A stretch of DNA of 64,000 bases from Streptomyces sindenensis (GCF_014649035.1 NZ_BMSG01000013.1:62001-126000); one strand, 5' to 3'; counted from the stretch's first letter, positions 35,147 to 44,162 are shown. The notes: generated by a model not told the origin, from the letters alone. Program-made: numbers and translations.

Positions 35147-36205
35147 ATGTCCGCCAACAGGATCCAGCACAAGGTGAACCACGTCGCACTGGTCGTGGAC
35201 GCCTCCGGTTCCATGTACCAGCACCAGGGGCAGCTGATCCGCGTCGTCGACGAGTTCGTGGCGGGGCTGAAGGCCGAGTCGGACAGCCTCGGCCACGAGA
35301 CCCGGATCAGCCTCTACTCCTTCGACCACCGGGTGGAGAACCTGGTCTGGGACATGGACGTGAAGCACCTCCCGTCCATGCGCGGGCTGTACAAGGTCAA
35401 CAACGGGGCCACTGCTCTGATCGAGGCCTCGCTGAAGTCCCTGGACGACCTGGGCCACATCTGGGAGGAGTACGGCGAGCACAGCTTCCTCCAGATCGTC
35501 GTGACGGACGGCGAGGAGAACGCCTCCGGCGGCGACCGGCGCCACGACGGCGACATGACCATCCTCGGTCCCTGGCTCGACCGGATCACCGCGAAGATGA
35601 ACGGGCTCCCGGGGCACTGGACCTCCGCGATCCTCGTGCCGAACTCCCTGGCCAAGCGCACCGCCCAGAACTACGGCTTCCCGGCGGGCAACATCGCGAT
35701 CTGGGACGCGGACTCCCAGAAGGGCGTCGAGGACGCGATCGGCACCGTGCGCGCCGCCGCCACCAGCTTCCTGCGCGGCCGCGAACAGGGCGTGCGCGGT
35801 ACGAAGAACCTGTTCGCCGTCGGCCAGGACATATCCGTGGACGATGTGCGGGCCACCCTCGAACCGGTCGCGGCCGACAAGTACCGGCTGCTGAAGGTCG
35901 ACAAGGAGATGGAGATCCGCGCCTTCGTCGACTCGCACCCGGGCGTCACGTACGAACGCGGCTCCTGCTACTACCAGTTGGGCTCCCGGGTCCAGGTGCA
36001 GCCCGACAAGGAGGTCATCGTCGTCGAGAAGGCCACCGACCGCGCCTACACGGGCGAGGCGGCGCGCAACCTCCTGTTCGGCGCCGGAGTCCGCGGAACC
36101 GTCTCCGTGAAGGCGGGCAACAACCCCAAGCTGGAGGTGTACGTCCAGAGCCGTTCGGTGAACAGGAAGCTCAAGGCCGATACGCGTCTGCTGATCATGC
36201 TCTGA
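35147..36205 (+). CDS. VWA-domain protein
   Basis: 352 residues, cytoplasmic. N-terminal von Willebrand A domain (about 10-210) with MIDAS motif LVVDASGSM, a Thr-containing loop (NNGATALIE) and VVTDGEENASGG. The rest, including RGTKNLFAVGQDISVDDVRATLEPV, is an unassigned domain that in related actinobacterial proteins is fused to VWA. The function is unknown; tellurite-resistance or phage-like VWA systems are possible. No obvious partner gene adjoins it. Confidence 0.7.
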   Translation: MSANRIQHKVNHVALVVDASGSMYQHQGQLIRVVDEFVAGLKAESDSLGHETRISLYSFDHRVENLVWDMDVKHLPSMRGLYKVNNGATALIEASLKSLDDLGHIWEEYGEHSFLQIVVTDGEENASGGDRRHDGDMTILGPWLDRITAKMNGLPGHWTSAILVPNSLAKRTAQNYGFPAGNIAIWDADSQKGVEDAIGTVRAAATSFLRGREQGVRGTKNLFAVGQDISVDDVRATLEPVAADKYRLLKVDKEMEIRAFVDSHPGVTYERGSCYYQLGSRVQVQPDKEVIVVEKATDRAYTGEAARNLLFGAGVRGTVSVKAGNNPKLEVYVQSRSVNRKLKADTRLLIML

Positions 36206-36218
36206 CCGGGGCGGTCGT

Positions 36219-36866
36219 TCAGCCCGAGGCCGCCGGTGCGGTGGTGTCCGTCGCGACCGACACGGCGAGGAGGCCCAGGGCGGTGCCCATCAGATAGCGC
36301 TGAGCGCGGAGCCAGGAAGGGCGCCGGGCGAGGAAGCCGGCGATGGCCCCCGCCGTGAGGACGATGCCCAGGTTGACGGTGAGGGCCACCACGATCTGGA
36401 CCGAGCCCAGCACAAAGCCCTGAAGGAGGACGTTTCCCGCCTCCAGGCTGATGAACTGCGGGATGAGCGAGAGGTACATGATGGCGATCTTCGGATTGAG
36501 CAGGTTCGTCATCAGCCCCATGGTGAACAGCCTGCGCGCGGAGTCGTGCGGCATCTCCTCGGGCGCGAAGACGGAGACGCCCCCTGGCCGCAGGGCGGTC
36601 CAGGCCAGATAGGCCAGATAGCCGGCCCCGGCCAGTTTCACCGCCATGTACAGCTCGGGCACCGCGAGGAAGACGACCGACAGACCGAGATTCGTGGCCA
36701 CCAGATAGACCAGGAAGCCCACGGCCACACCGCCGAGGGAGACCACCCCCGCGCGTCGTCCCTGGGTGATGCTCCGGGAGACGAGATAGATCATGTTCGG
36801 GCCCGGGGTGAGCACCATGCCCAGGGCGATCATCGTGACCCCGAGGACTCCGCTCAGCTCAACCAT
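36219..36866 (-). CDS. LysE-family amino-acid exporter
   Basis: 215 residues. ATG 36866 is chosen because the family begins there (MVELSGVLGVTMIALGMVLTPGPNMIYLVSRS); upstream in-frame codons give non-family sequence. Six hydrophobic spans; NLLNPKIAIMYLSLIPQF is the conserved LysE/RhtB loop. It exports amino acids or small metabolites from the cytoplasm. It is divergent from the MocR-type regulator across a region containing a perfect palindrome. Confidence 0.85.
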   Translation of the reverse strand: MVELSGVLGVTMIALGMVLTPGPNMIYLVSRSITQGRRAGVVSLGGVAVGFLVYLVATNLGLSVVFLAVPELYMAVKLAGAGYLAYLAWTALRPGGVSVFAPEEMPHDSARRLFTMGLMTNLLNPKIAIMYLSLIPQFISLEAGNVLLQGFVLGSVQIVVALTVNLGIVLTAGAIAGFLARRPSWLRAQRYLMGTALGLLAVSVATDTTAPAASG

Positions 36867-36983
36867 GTGTGTCCGCCGCCCTGTTCTGCCTCGGTCCGTG
36901 GCTCGGTCCATGCTCCGGTTCCGGCCGCGCGGCTCGGTGCGATGTGAGTCTAGGTTCGCGTTCCGAGTCGGCTCAATAGCGGA

Positions 36984-37002
36984 CATTGCACTCGGTGCAA
37001 TG
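36984..37002. promoter_or_regulatory. Perfect palindromic operator between lysE-like and mocR-like genes
   Basis: CATTGCACTCGGTGCAATG has 8-bp perfect arms around TCG. It lies 47 nt before the regulator start and 118 nt before the exporter start. It is probably the binding site of the adjacent MocR protein and could control both genes. Confidence 0.65.
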
Positions 37003-37048
37003 GTGTGTTTCGATGCCGTTCCGGTCATCGGGCGGGGGAGGCGAGCTC

Positions 37049-38392
37049 GTGAAGGACTTCCGGTCCGTCGCGGACGCCGTGGCGGAGGAGATCGCGTCCG
37101 GCCGGCTCGGACCGGGGGAACGCCTGCCTCCGCAGCGGGAGTTCGCCCGGCGCCACACGATCGCCAACTCCACGGCCGTCCGCGTCTACCAGGAGCTCGC
37201 CCGCCGGGGCCTCACCGTCGGCCAGGTCGGGCGCGGCACGTTCGTCGTGGCCGCTCCCGGCGCCCCCGCTCCGGCTCCCGCCCTTTCCGAGCCGGCCGCC
37301 CACCGGGTCGACCTGGAGCTCAATCACCCCGTCGTCCCCGCACAGGCCGGGCTGCTCGCCGCGGGCCTGGAGAAGCTGGTGCGCTCCAACGACCTGGAGT
37401 CGGTGCTCCGCCCGGTCGGGCCCGCCGGGACGCCCGCCGCCCGCGCGGCGGCCGCCGATCTCCTCGTACGGGGCGGAGGGCGGCCCGATCCGGAGCGGGT
37501 CCTGTTCGCCGGAAACGGGCGGCAGGCCATCTCCGCCGCCGTCGCCGCGCTGACCCGGCCGGGAGCCCGGCTGGGCGTGGAGGAGTACACCTATCCGGTG
37601 CTCAGGGCCATCTCCGCCCGGCTCGGCGTCACCCTTGTACCGCTGGCCATGGACGAGGACGGGCTGATCCCGGAAGCGGTGGAGGAGGCCCACCGCGCCG
37701 AACCGCTGCACGCCGTCTACGTACAGCCGGTTCTCCACAACCCGCTGTCGCTGACCATGCCCGCGCGGCGGCTCGACCACCTGGCCGACGTGCTGCTGAC
37801 ATCCGGGATCCCTGCGATCGAGGACGCCGTCTGGGCCTTCCTCCGGGACGACCTGCCGTCCCTCGCCGCGCGGGCTCCCGAGCGGACCGTCCTCGTCGAC
37901 AGCCTCTCCAAGCGGCTCTCCCCGGGACTCTCCCTCGGGTTCGCCGTGGCCCCCGCCGCGCTGGAGGGCAGGGTCACGGCGGCCGTGCGCTCCGGCGGGT
38001 GGACGCCCATGCGGTTCCCTCTGGAGGCGATGGTCCGCTGGCAGGAGGACGGGGACGTCGCCACTCTCGTACGGGCCAAACAGCGGGAGGCCGGGGCGCG
38101 GCAGGAGATCGCACAACGCCACCTGGGCGACTTCCGCACCCGCAGCGACCCGTCGTCGTACCACCTCTGGTGGGAGCTTCCCGCCCCCTGGCGCTCCGAC
38201 ACCTTCGTCGCCGCCGCCGCGCGGCACGGCATAGCGGTGACCCCGGCCGCGGCGTTCTCCGCCGGCCGCCCCCGAGGGCCTCATGCGATCCGCCTCGGGC
38301 TCGCGTCCCCCACCAGGGAGGTGCTCTCCCGGACCCTCGCGACCCTCGCCGGTCTCGCCCGGTCGGCGCCGGACGACTTCGCGGGGGACTGA
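37049..38392 (+). CDS. MocR-type regulator (GntR winged helix fused to aminotransferase-like domain)
   Basis: 447 residues. GTG 37049 follows GGAGG; ATG 37013 and 36986 would add non-family residues. Winged helix at 3-68 (LPPQREFARRHTIANSTAVRVYQELARRG), linker of Ala/Pro, then a fold-type I PLP domain: VLFAGNGRQAISAAV, YVQPVLHNPLSLTMP, and VDSLSKRLSPGLSLG with the PLP Lys. Such proteins sense PLP with an amino compound. Here the target is likely the divergent exporter. Confidence 0.85.
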   Translation: MKDFRSVADAVAEEIASGRLGPGERLPPQREFARRHTIANSTAVRVYQELARRGLTVGQVGRGTFVVAAPGAPAPAPALSEPAAHRVDLELNHPVVPAQAGLLAAGLEKLVRSNDLESVLRPVGPAGTPAARAAAADLLVRGGGRPDPERVLFAGNGRQAISAAVAALTRPGARLGVEEYTYPVLRAISARLGVTLVPLAMDEDGLIPEAVEEAHRAEPLHAVYVQPVLHNPLSLTMPARRLDHLADVLLTSGIPAIEDAVWAFLRDDLPSLAARAPERTVLVDSLSKRLSPGLSLGFAVAPAALEGRVTAAVRSGGWTPMRFPLEAMVRWQEDGDVATLVRAKQREAGARQEIAQRHLGDFRTRSDPSSYHLWWELPAPWRSDTFVAAAARHGIAVTPAAAFSAGRPRGPHAIRLGLASPTREVLSRTLATLAGLARSAPDDFAGD

Positions 38393-38449
38393 GGGCCGGG
38401 GCCCGGGAGTCGGAGGGAGCCGGAGGAAGTCGGAGGAAGCGGTCGGGAG

Positions 38450-39976
38450 TCAGGGCGCCCGGTCGCCGCGCTCCGCGATCTCCTCCAGGAGCCCGTCGAG
38501 GTCCTTCAGCCGGTCCAGGCCCTTGACCGCCCTGGCCATCCGGTGATTGGCGCTCAGGGACGGGCGATGCCGGTGCAGGAAGGCCCAGTAGCCCGCCGTG
38601 TACGGGCAGGCGTGCTCGCCGGTGCGGTCGGCGGGGCGGTAGGCGCAGGGCCCGCACAGGTCGCTCATCCTGTTGATGTAGGCGCCGCCGGAGGTGTACG
38701 GCTTCGTCGTCATCCGGCCGCCGTCCGCGTACTGCGACATGCCGACGACGTTGGGCAGCATCACCCAGTCGTAGCCGTCGACGAAGCACCGGTGGAACCA
38801 GTCGGTCACCGCGGCCGGGTCCCAGCCGTCCTGGAGGGCCCGGCTGCCCAGCACCATCAGCCGCGGGATGTGGTGCGTCCAGCCGGTGTCGCGGACCTGG
38901 GCCAGCACGGTGGACAGGCAGTTCGCGGTGACCGCGTCGGCGTCCAGGCCGAGGAACCAGTCGGGCAGCGGAGCCCGGTGGCGCAGCGCGTTGCGGTGCC
39001 GGTACTCCTCGCCGAAGTGCCAGTACAGCTGCCACACGTACTCCCGCCAGCCCGCGATCTGCCGGACGAAACCCTCGACGCTGTTGAGCGGCGCCTCGCC
39101 CGCGCGCCACGCCTGCTCGGCCCGCTCCACGCACTCGGCGGGGTCCAGGAGCCCCAGGTTGAGGGGGACGGACAGCAGGCTGTGGCTCATCACGGGGTCG
39201 GCCGCGAGCATGGCGTCCTCGTACCGGCCGAAGGCGGCGAGCCGTTCGGCGATGAAGCGCCGGAGCGCGGCGAGCGCCTCCCGCCGCGTGACGGGGAAGC
39301 GGCGGGGACCGTCGCGGCCGACGAAGGTGACCTCGCCGTCCCGCTCCCAGCGGTCGAGATCGCGGCGCACCTCGTCGTCGATCTCGTCCTCGCGCGGGCG
39401 GTAGGGCGCGGGGACGTCCAGGGTCTCCACGCCCCGGGGCGGCGGCTCGCGGTTGTCGTGGTCGAGGTTCCACGTGCCGCCGGCCGGCTCGTCGCCGTCC
39501 ATGAGCAGATCGTGCTCCCGGCGCACCCACCGGTAGAAGCCCTCCATCCGCAGCCGGTCGCCCCCGTGCTCCTTCGCCCACGCCCCGAACTCCTCATGAG
39601 CCAGCAGGAATCCCCGGGCCGGCAGCACGTCGATCCCGTCCCGGGCGGTCACGAAGTCCAGCGCGGCCCGGGACGTCGGGTGGCAGACCGTCAGACGGCC
39701 GCCCCCGCCACCCTCGCCGCCGAAGCCCGCCTCCGCCAGCCCTTCGGCGTAGGTCCGGGCCTTGACATAGCGGACCCGGTCGCCCAGTTCGGCCGCCCGG
39801 TGCCGCATCGCGGAGAGGACGAGGTGGGCCTTGGCCCGGTGGAAGCGGCGCCGGTGCAGCACGGACCGGGCCTCGATCATCAGGAGCGGTGCGTGGGCGT
39901 CCGGGCCGCCGTCGCGCGGATCCAGGAAGTGGGGGCCGAGCTGGTCCCCGAAGAGCCAGTGGGTGCGTGGTGTCAT
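38450..39976 (-). CDS. Iron-sulfur bacterial cryptochrome/photolyase (PhrB/CryB class)
   Basis: 508 residues. ATG 39976 opens MTPRTHWLFGDQLGPHFLD, the family start. The C-terminal FAD region has TGWTHHIPRLMVLGSRALQDGWDP, FVDGYDWVMLPNVVGMSQYADGG and YINRMSDLCGPCAY. Four Cys (TANCLSTV, LCGPC, EHACPYT) match the 4Fe-4S ligands of FeS-BCP proteins. Characterised members repair (6-4) photoproducts or act as blue-light sensors and bind FAD plus a lumazine antenna. Repair is the likely role; no light-regulated partner adjoins it. Confidence 0.87.
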   Translation of the reverse strand: MTPRTHWLFGDQLGPHFLDPRDGGPDAHAPLLMIEARSVLHRRRFHRAKAHLVLSAMRHRAAELGDRVRYVKARTYAEGLAEAGFGGEGGGGGRLTVCHPTSRAALDFVTARDGIDVLPARGFLLAHEEFGAWAKEHGGDRLRMEGFYRWVRREHDLLMDGDEPAGGTWNLDHDNREPPPRGVETLDVPAPYRPREDEIDDEVRRDLDRWERDGEVTFVGRDGPRRFPVTRREALAALRRFIAERLAAFGRYEDAMLAADPVMSHSLLSVPLNLGLLDPAECVERAEQAWRAGEAPLNSVEGFVRQIAGWREYVWQLYWHFGEEYRHRNALRHRAPLPDWFLGLDADAVTANCLSTVLAQVRDTGWTHHIPRLMVLGSRALQDGWDPAAVTDWFHRCFVDGYDWVMLPNVVGMSQYADGGRMTTKPYTSGGAYINRMSDLCGPCAYRPADRTGEHACPYTAGYWAFLHRHRPSLSANHRMARAVKGLDRLKDLDGLLEEIAERGDRAP

Positions 39977-40103
39977 GGGATGCGTCTGTCCTGCCGTCGG
40001 AGGTCCCGCCCCCCCCGCCACGCTAGGGAGGGCGAGGACGGCTCCGGCGGCGCCACGCCGCCGCCGTGGACGCACGGTCGCCGGTGGGCCCGCCGACGCC
40101 CGC

Positions 40104-40550
40104 TCAGGCCGTCGCCGCCGCCGTCGCCGCCGTCATCCGCCGCAGCCCCGCGTACTGGAGCGCCGTGTAGACCGTCACGATCAGTGCGCCGATCAGCAGG
40201 AACACCACTCCGGCCCCGTTGAGCGGAACAAGGTCGGCGAAGGCGATCACCACGCATCCGACCGCGCACACGGCGTTGACCGCGACGACGGTCCTGGCCA
40301 GGGCGGCCGGGATCACCGGATAGCCCGCGATCAGGGCGAGGCAGCCCGCTCCGCCGAGCTGGAAGATCCCGAACGCGACGGCGAAGGCCACCGGCATCCC
40401 GGTCAGCGAGCCGAGCGGCGCGGCGGCCGCGACGAGCACGAGGCCCATCGCGGCGGTGCTCACGCTGTCCACGCGCAGCACCAGCCGGAGGAAGCGGGCG
40501 GTGTCCTGTGCGGGGGCCGTCGCTGCGGACGGGGCGAGGGCGTGCGTCAT
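40104..40550 (-). CDS. Small four-span membrane protein, unknown
   Basis: 148 residues. ATG 40550 has AAGGAG 7 nt upstream. An N-terminal soluble stretch (1-25) is followed by four hydrophobic spans (about 29-46, 55-77, 84-103, 112-130). No domain is recognised. It is divergent from the XRE regulator at 40685, with tandem repeats between them, so it is probably that regulator's target. Confidence 0.7.
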   Translation of the reverse strand: MTHALAPSAATAPAQDTARFLRLVLRVDSVSTAAMGLVLVAAAAPLGSLTGMPVAFAVAFGIFQLGGAGCLALIAGYPVIPAALARTVVAVNAVCAVGCVVIAFADLVPLNGAGVVFLLIGALIVTVYTALQYAGLRRMTAATAAATA

Positions 40551-40630
40551 CGCGGATCTCCTTCGTGCGGCGGGTCGACGCCACCGTGCCACGCGTGAGG
40601 GCCGGGACTCCATGACCTCCCAGGTCAAGA

Positions 40631-40668
40631 ACGCCCCGGCGGGGATCCAACGCCCTGGCGGGGATCCA
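40631..40668. repeat. Two adjacent 19-bp direct repeats before the XRE gene
   Basis: Units 40631-40649 and 40650-40668 (ACGCCcGGCGGGGATCCA type) differ at one base and directly abut. They end 17 nt before the regulator's start, in a 134-nt divergent gap. This looks like a tandem operator for the XRE regulator, or a recent duplication. Confidence 0.6.
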
Positions 40669-40684
40669 CGGATACGGTGGGATC

Positions 40685-41500
40685 ATGGAGACCCAAGGTC
40701 CTTCCCGCATAGGCCCGTTGCTCCGCGCGTGGCGCCGCCGCCGCAAGCTCAGCCAGCTCGACCTGGCCCTGCGGGCGGACTCCTCCACCCGCCATCTCTC
40801 CTGCGTGGAGACGGGCCGCGCCCGGCCGAGCCGCGAACTGGTGCTCCGGCTCGCCGAGCACCTCGACGTCCCGCTGCGGGACCGCAACGGCCTGCTGCTG
40901 GCCGCCGGTTACGCCCCCGCCTACCGGGAGTCGCCGCTCGACAGCGACCGGATGGCCATGGCCCGCTCGGCGATCCGGGCGATGCTGGCCGGACACGAGC
41001 CCTACCCGGCCGCCGCGATCGACCGGATCTGGAACATCGTCGACCGCAACGACGCGATGTCCCTGCTCCTCGGCACGGTGCCGCCGCATCTGACGGAGTC
41101 GGGCGGCAACGTGATGCGGCTGATCCTGCACCCGGACGGGCTCGCCTCCCAGTGCCTGAACTTCGCCCAGGTCCGCGCCCACGCCCTCGGCCGGCTGCGG
41201 CACCAGGCGGACACCACCGGCCACGCCGACCTGCGGGGGCTGTACGAGGAGGTCTCGGCCTACCCGGCCCCGGCGGACCTCGACGCCGACCCCGGCCCGG
41301 TGGACCCGTCGGGCATCGTCGTCCCGTTGCGTATCCGTACGCCGCTGGGTGACATGGCGTTCTTCAGCACGATCGCCACCTTCGGGGCCCCCGCCGACGT
41401 GACCCTGTCGGAACTCGCGGTCGAGTCGTTCTTCCCGATGGACGAGCAGACCGACACCCTGCTGCGCACCCTGGCCGCGCCGGGCGGCGGGGCGCGGTAG
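40685..41500 (+). CDS. XRE-family regulator with MmyB-like ligand domain
   Basis: 271 residues. N-terminal helix-turn-helix (RIGPLLRAWRRRRKLSQLDLALRADSSTRHLSCVETGRARPS, 8-49), then an MmyB-like domain from ~90 (LLAAGYAPAYRES, YPAAAIDRIWNIVDRNDAMS, PLGDMAFFSTIATFGAPADVTLSELAVESFFPMD). MmyB-type regulators are thought to bind a fatty-acid-like ligand. The neighbouring divergent membrane protein is the likely target. Confidence 0.83.
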   Translation: METQGPSRIGPLLRAWRRRRKLSQLDLALRADSSTRHLSCVETGRARPSRELVLRLAEHLDVPLRDRNGLLLAAGYAPAYRESPLDSDRMAMARSAIRAMLAGHEPYPAAAIDRIWNIVDRNDAMSLLLGTVPPHLTESGGNVMRLILHPDGLASQCLNFAQVRAHALGRLRHQADTTGHADLRGLYEEVSAYPAPADLDADPGPVDPSGIVVPLRIRTPLGDMAFFSTIATFGAPADVTLSELAVESFFPMDEQTDTLLRTLAAPGGGAR

Positions 41501-41522
41501 CCGGGCCGGCCGGGCGGCCCGG

Positions 41523-41747
41523 TCAGTAGGGGCGCTGCCCCGAACGGGAGCCCGGCCTGCCGTGCGGGTGGGCCCGGAAGTCCCGCCCCGCGCTCCGCGA
41601 CTGCTGGGCCCGCAGCCGGGCCGCCTGCTCGATCAGCAGCCCGTCCGCGTTCTCGGTGGCCCCGCGACGCCCGCGCCGGACCAGCACCACCGCACACCAC
41701 GCGCACACCGCGCCGATACCTGCCAGCAGTGCGACGAACGTCCCCAT
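41523..41747 (-). CDS. Small single-span membrane protein, unknown
   Basis: 74 residues with one hydrophobic span (about 3-23, FVALLAGIGAVCAWCAVVLV) and a basic, His/Arg-rich cytoplasmic tail. GGGGGGA lies before the ATG. Coding sense is modest; it converges with the XRE gene. No function assigned. Confidence 0.5.
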   Translation of the reverse strand: MGTFVALLAGIGAVCAWCAVVLVRRGRRGATENADGLLIEQAARLRAQQSRSAGRDFRAHPHGRPGSRSGQRPY

Positions 41748-41854
41748 GGATCCCCCCGTTTCCCCGTGTCGCGGCGGCCCGGTCCTCGTGCCACGCCGGT
41801 CTGCCGGCCTTCATTCTCGGTGTCTCCCTCACCGCCCGGCAAGATCGCCCCCGG

Positions 41855-41882
41855 TTGACTTGATACCCCTGGGGGGTATGGT
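41855..41882 (+). promoter_or_regulatory. CsoR-type copper operator inside a promoter
   Basis: ATACCCCTGGGGGGTAT at 41863-41879 matches the CsoR/RcnR-type operator (A/T-flanked C-tract and G-tract dyad). It fills the 16-nt spacer between TTGACT (41855-41860) and TATGGT (41877-41882) and overlaps the -10. Copper-responsive derepression of the next gene is the expected outcome. Confidence 0.75.
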
Positions 41883-41932
41883 GGACGGTGAGTGGTCGCG
41901 CTCCGGCGGCCTCGATGAGGGAGTGGTGGGTC

Positions 41933-42898
41933 ATGCAGACCGGTCTCAAGATCACGGCTTTCGCCGCGGGGCTCGCGGCGGCTTTCGGGTCGGCGTACGC
42001 GGTCGGCGGCGCACTGGATCCCGTGGCCCCGCCGAAGGAGCCGTCCCACCAGGAGAGCGGGGAGAGCCACGGCGAGACGGGGCGCCCGACGGCCGAGAAG
42101 AGCGCGGGGGAGGCGGCCGAGCTTCCCGGCGGCCTCCAGGTCTCGCAGGGAGGGTTCACCCTCGACCTCGACACGCCGCGCATCGAGGCGGGTGAGCCCG
42201 CCGAGCTCCGCTTCGCCGTCGTCGACGAGGACACCTCCCGCAACGTGACCGCGTTCCGTCGCGAGCACGGCAAGGAGCTGCACCTGATCGTGGCGTCGAG
42301 CGACCTCACCACCTACCGGCACCTGCACCCCGCGCGGGCCGCCGACGGCACCTGGTCCGCCCCCGTCGAGCTGCCCGAAGCCGGCGGCTACCGGGTCTTC
42401 GCCGACTTCACCCCCGACGAGAAGAACGCCGACGGCGTCACCCTGGGCGCCGACCTCGCCGTCTCCGGCGACGCGCGCCCCGGGCCGCTGCCGAAGGCCG
42501 AGCGGACGGTGACCGTCGACGGGTACGAGGTCACGCTCGACGGGGCGCTGCGCCCCGGGGCGGGCAGCGAACTGAAGCTGGAGGTCGAGAAGGACGGCGA
42601 GCCGGTCACCGACCTCCAGCCCTACCTCGGTGCGTACGGCCACCTCGTCGCGCTGCGCGCCGGAGACCTGGCCTACCTTCACGTCCACCCGAACGGCGAA
42701 CCGGGCGACGGACGTACGGAGTCGGGGCCCGAGGTCTCCTTCACCGCGACGGCCCCGAGCAAGGGGGCCTACCGCCTCTTCCTGGACTTCCGGCACGAGG
42801 GGAAGGTCCGTACGGCCGCCTTCACCGTGTACGCCGGGGGTGCGGCGGCCGAGAAGCCCGCGCCGCAGGACGGGGAGTCCGCCGATCACGGCCACTGA
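41933..42898 (+). CDS. Exported His-rich protein, probable copper/metal-binding
   Basis: 321 residues. An N-terminal hydrophobic segment (6-27) acts as signal or anchor; no lipobox. A His/Glu linker (HQESGESHGETG) leads to two beta-sandwich units resembling YtkA-like or copper-associated domains, each with HxHP-type motifs: HLIVASSDLTTYRHLHP and HLVALRAGDLAYLHVHP. It ends DHGH. The CsoR-type operator points to copper handling outside the membrane. No copper ATPase or CopZ adjoins it in this window. Confidence 0.72.
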   Translation: MQTGLKITAFAAGLAAAFGSAYAVGGALDPVAPPKEPSHQESGESHGETGRPTAEKSAGEAAELPGGLQVSQGGFTLDLDTPRIEAGEPAELRFAVVDEDTSRNVTAFRREHGKELHLIVASSDLTTYRHLHPARAADGTWSAPVELPEAGGYRVFADFTPDEKNADGVTLGADLAVSGDARPGPLPKAERTVTVDGYEVTLDGALRPGAGSELKLEVEKDGEPVTDLQPYLGAYGHLVALRAGDLAYLHVHPNGEPGDGRTESGPEVSFTATAPSKGAYRLFLDFRHEGKVRTAAFTVYAGGAAAEKPAPQDGESADHGH

Positions 42899-43013
42899 GT
42901 GCCGTCCGCTCCGCCCTTTCCGGTCGCCGCTCCTGCCCGAGCGGCGGCATCGAGGGGAGCGTCTGCGGCTGGGTGTGGAGGGGGGGCGCGTTTGAGCCAT
43001 TCACCCGTCTGGC

Positions 43014-43027
43014 TTAGGCTTGCCTAA
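43014..43027. promoter_or_regulatory. Iron box (DmdR/IdeR type)
   Basis: TTAGGCTTGCCTAA, within GGCTTAGGCTTGCCTAACC, has perfect 6-bp arms and fits the actinobacterial iron box TTAGGTTAGGCTAACCTAA. It lies 33 nt before the siderophore-binding gene, so iron repression of the uptake operon is expected. Confidence 0.82.
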
Positions 43028-43059
43028 CCTTCATTGCTCGGTCAACCTGAGGACCCTCC

Positions 43060-44112
43060 ATGCTCGGCTTCACCCGCGTGCGCCGCCACACTCTCGCCGC
43101 CACGGCCACCACCGTCGCTCTCGCCGTCGCCCTGGTCGGCTGCTCCTCGGACGGTGACAGCGACAAGAAGGACGGCGCGAAGGGATCGGCCAAGAGCGGC
43201 GGCGCCTTCCCGGTCTCGATCAAGAGCTCGCTCGGCACCGCGAAGATCGAGGAGAAGCCCGAACGCATCGTCACCCTCGGCCAGGGCTCCGCCGAGACCG
43301 CGATAGCCCTCGGCCAGACGCCGGTCGGCATCGAGAGCTACCCGTGGGGCAGCGACAAGTCCGGCTACCTGCCGTGGATCAACGAAGCCGTCAAGAAGTC
43401 CGGCGACAAGCTCCCGAAGCAGTTCACCGGCGGCGAGGAGATCGACTTCGAGGCGATCACCGAGCTGGAGCCGGACGTCATCCTCGCCCCCTGGTCGGGC
43501 ATCACGCAGAAGCAGTACGACGTCCTCAAGGACATCGCCCCCACGGTCGCCTACCCGGACCAGGCGTGGAGCACCGACTGGGACCAGCAGATCGACATCA
43601 TCGGCAAGGCGCTCGGCCGCACCGAGGACACGAACGGTCTCAAGGCGAAGATCGAGAAGCAGCTCGCCGACGCTGCGGCCACCCGGCCGAACTACAAGGA
43701 CGTCACCTTCTCGTACATCTACAACTCCGGCCCCGGCACCCTCGGCGTCTTCAAGCCCGAGGAGCAGCGCGTGAAGATGGTCTCCTCGCTCGGCCTGAAG
43801 GTCGACCCGGTCGTCAACAGCTTCAAGGAGACCCCCGGCACCGACTCGGCCCTCATCGGCCTGGAGAACGCCGAGAAGCTCAAGGACAGTGACGTGGTCT
43901 TCACGTTCTACACGGACGCGAAGAACCGCAAGGAGATCGAGGGCCAGAAGCTGTACGGCGAGATCCCCGCGATCAAGAAGGGCGCCGTCGTCGCGAGCAA
44001 CGACAACTCCTTCGTCACCGCCTCCTCGATCATCAACCCGCTGACCGTGCCGTGGACGATCGAGCGCTACCTGCCGCTCATCGACGAGGCCGTCAAGACC
44101 GCCGGCAAGTAA
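43060..44112 (+). CDS. Ferric-siderophore ABC transporter substrate-binding lipoprotein
   Basis: 350 residues, FepB/FecB-type class III binding protein. Lipobox LVGC (Cys28). Motifs: KPERIVTLGQGSAETAIALGQTPVG, DFEAITELEPDVILAPWSG and a long helix linking the lobes. It captures a ferric siderophore for the two downstream permeases. The siderophore cannot be named; no biosynthesis gene is in the window. Confidence 0.88.
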   Translation: MLGFTRVRRHTLAATATTVALAVALVGCSSDGDSDKKDGAKGSAKSGGAFPVSIKSSLGTAKIEEKPERIVTLGQGSAETAIALGQTPVGIESYPWGSDKSGYLPWINEAVKKSGDKLPKQFTGGEEIDFEAITELEPDVILAPWSGITQKQYDVLKDIAPTVAYPDQAWSTDWDQQIDIIGKALGRTEDTNGLKAKIEKQLADAAATRPNYKDVTFSYIYNSGPGTLGVFKPEEQRVKMVSSLGLKVDPVVNSFKETPGTDSALIGLENAEKLKDSDVVFTFYTDAKNRKEIEGQKLYGEIPAIKKGAVVASNDNSFVTASSIINPLTVPWTIERYLPLIDEAVKTAGK

Positions 44113-44162
44113 CCCCGGCCGGGTATCCGGACCGCCGAGCCCACAAGGCACACTCCACTCCC

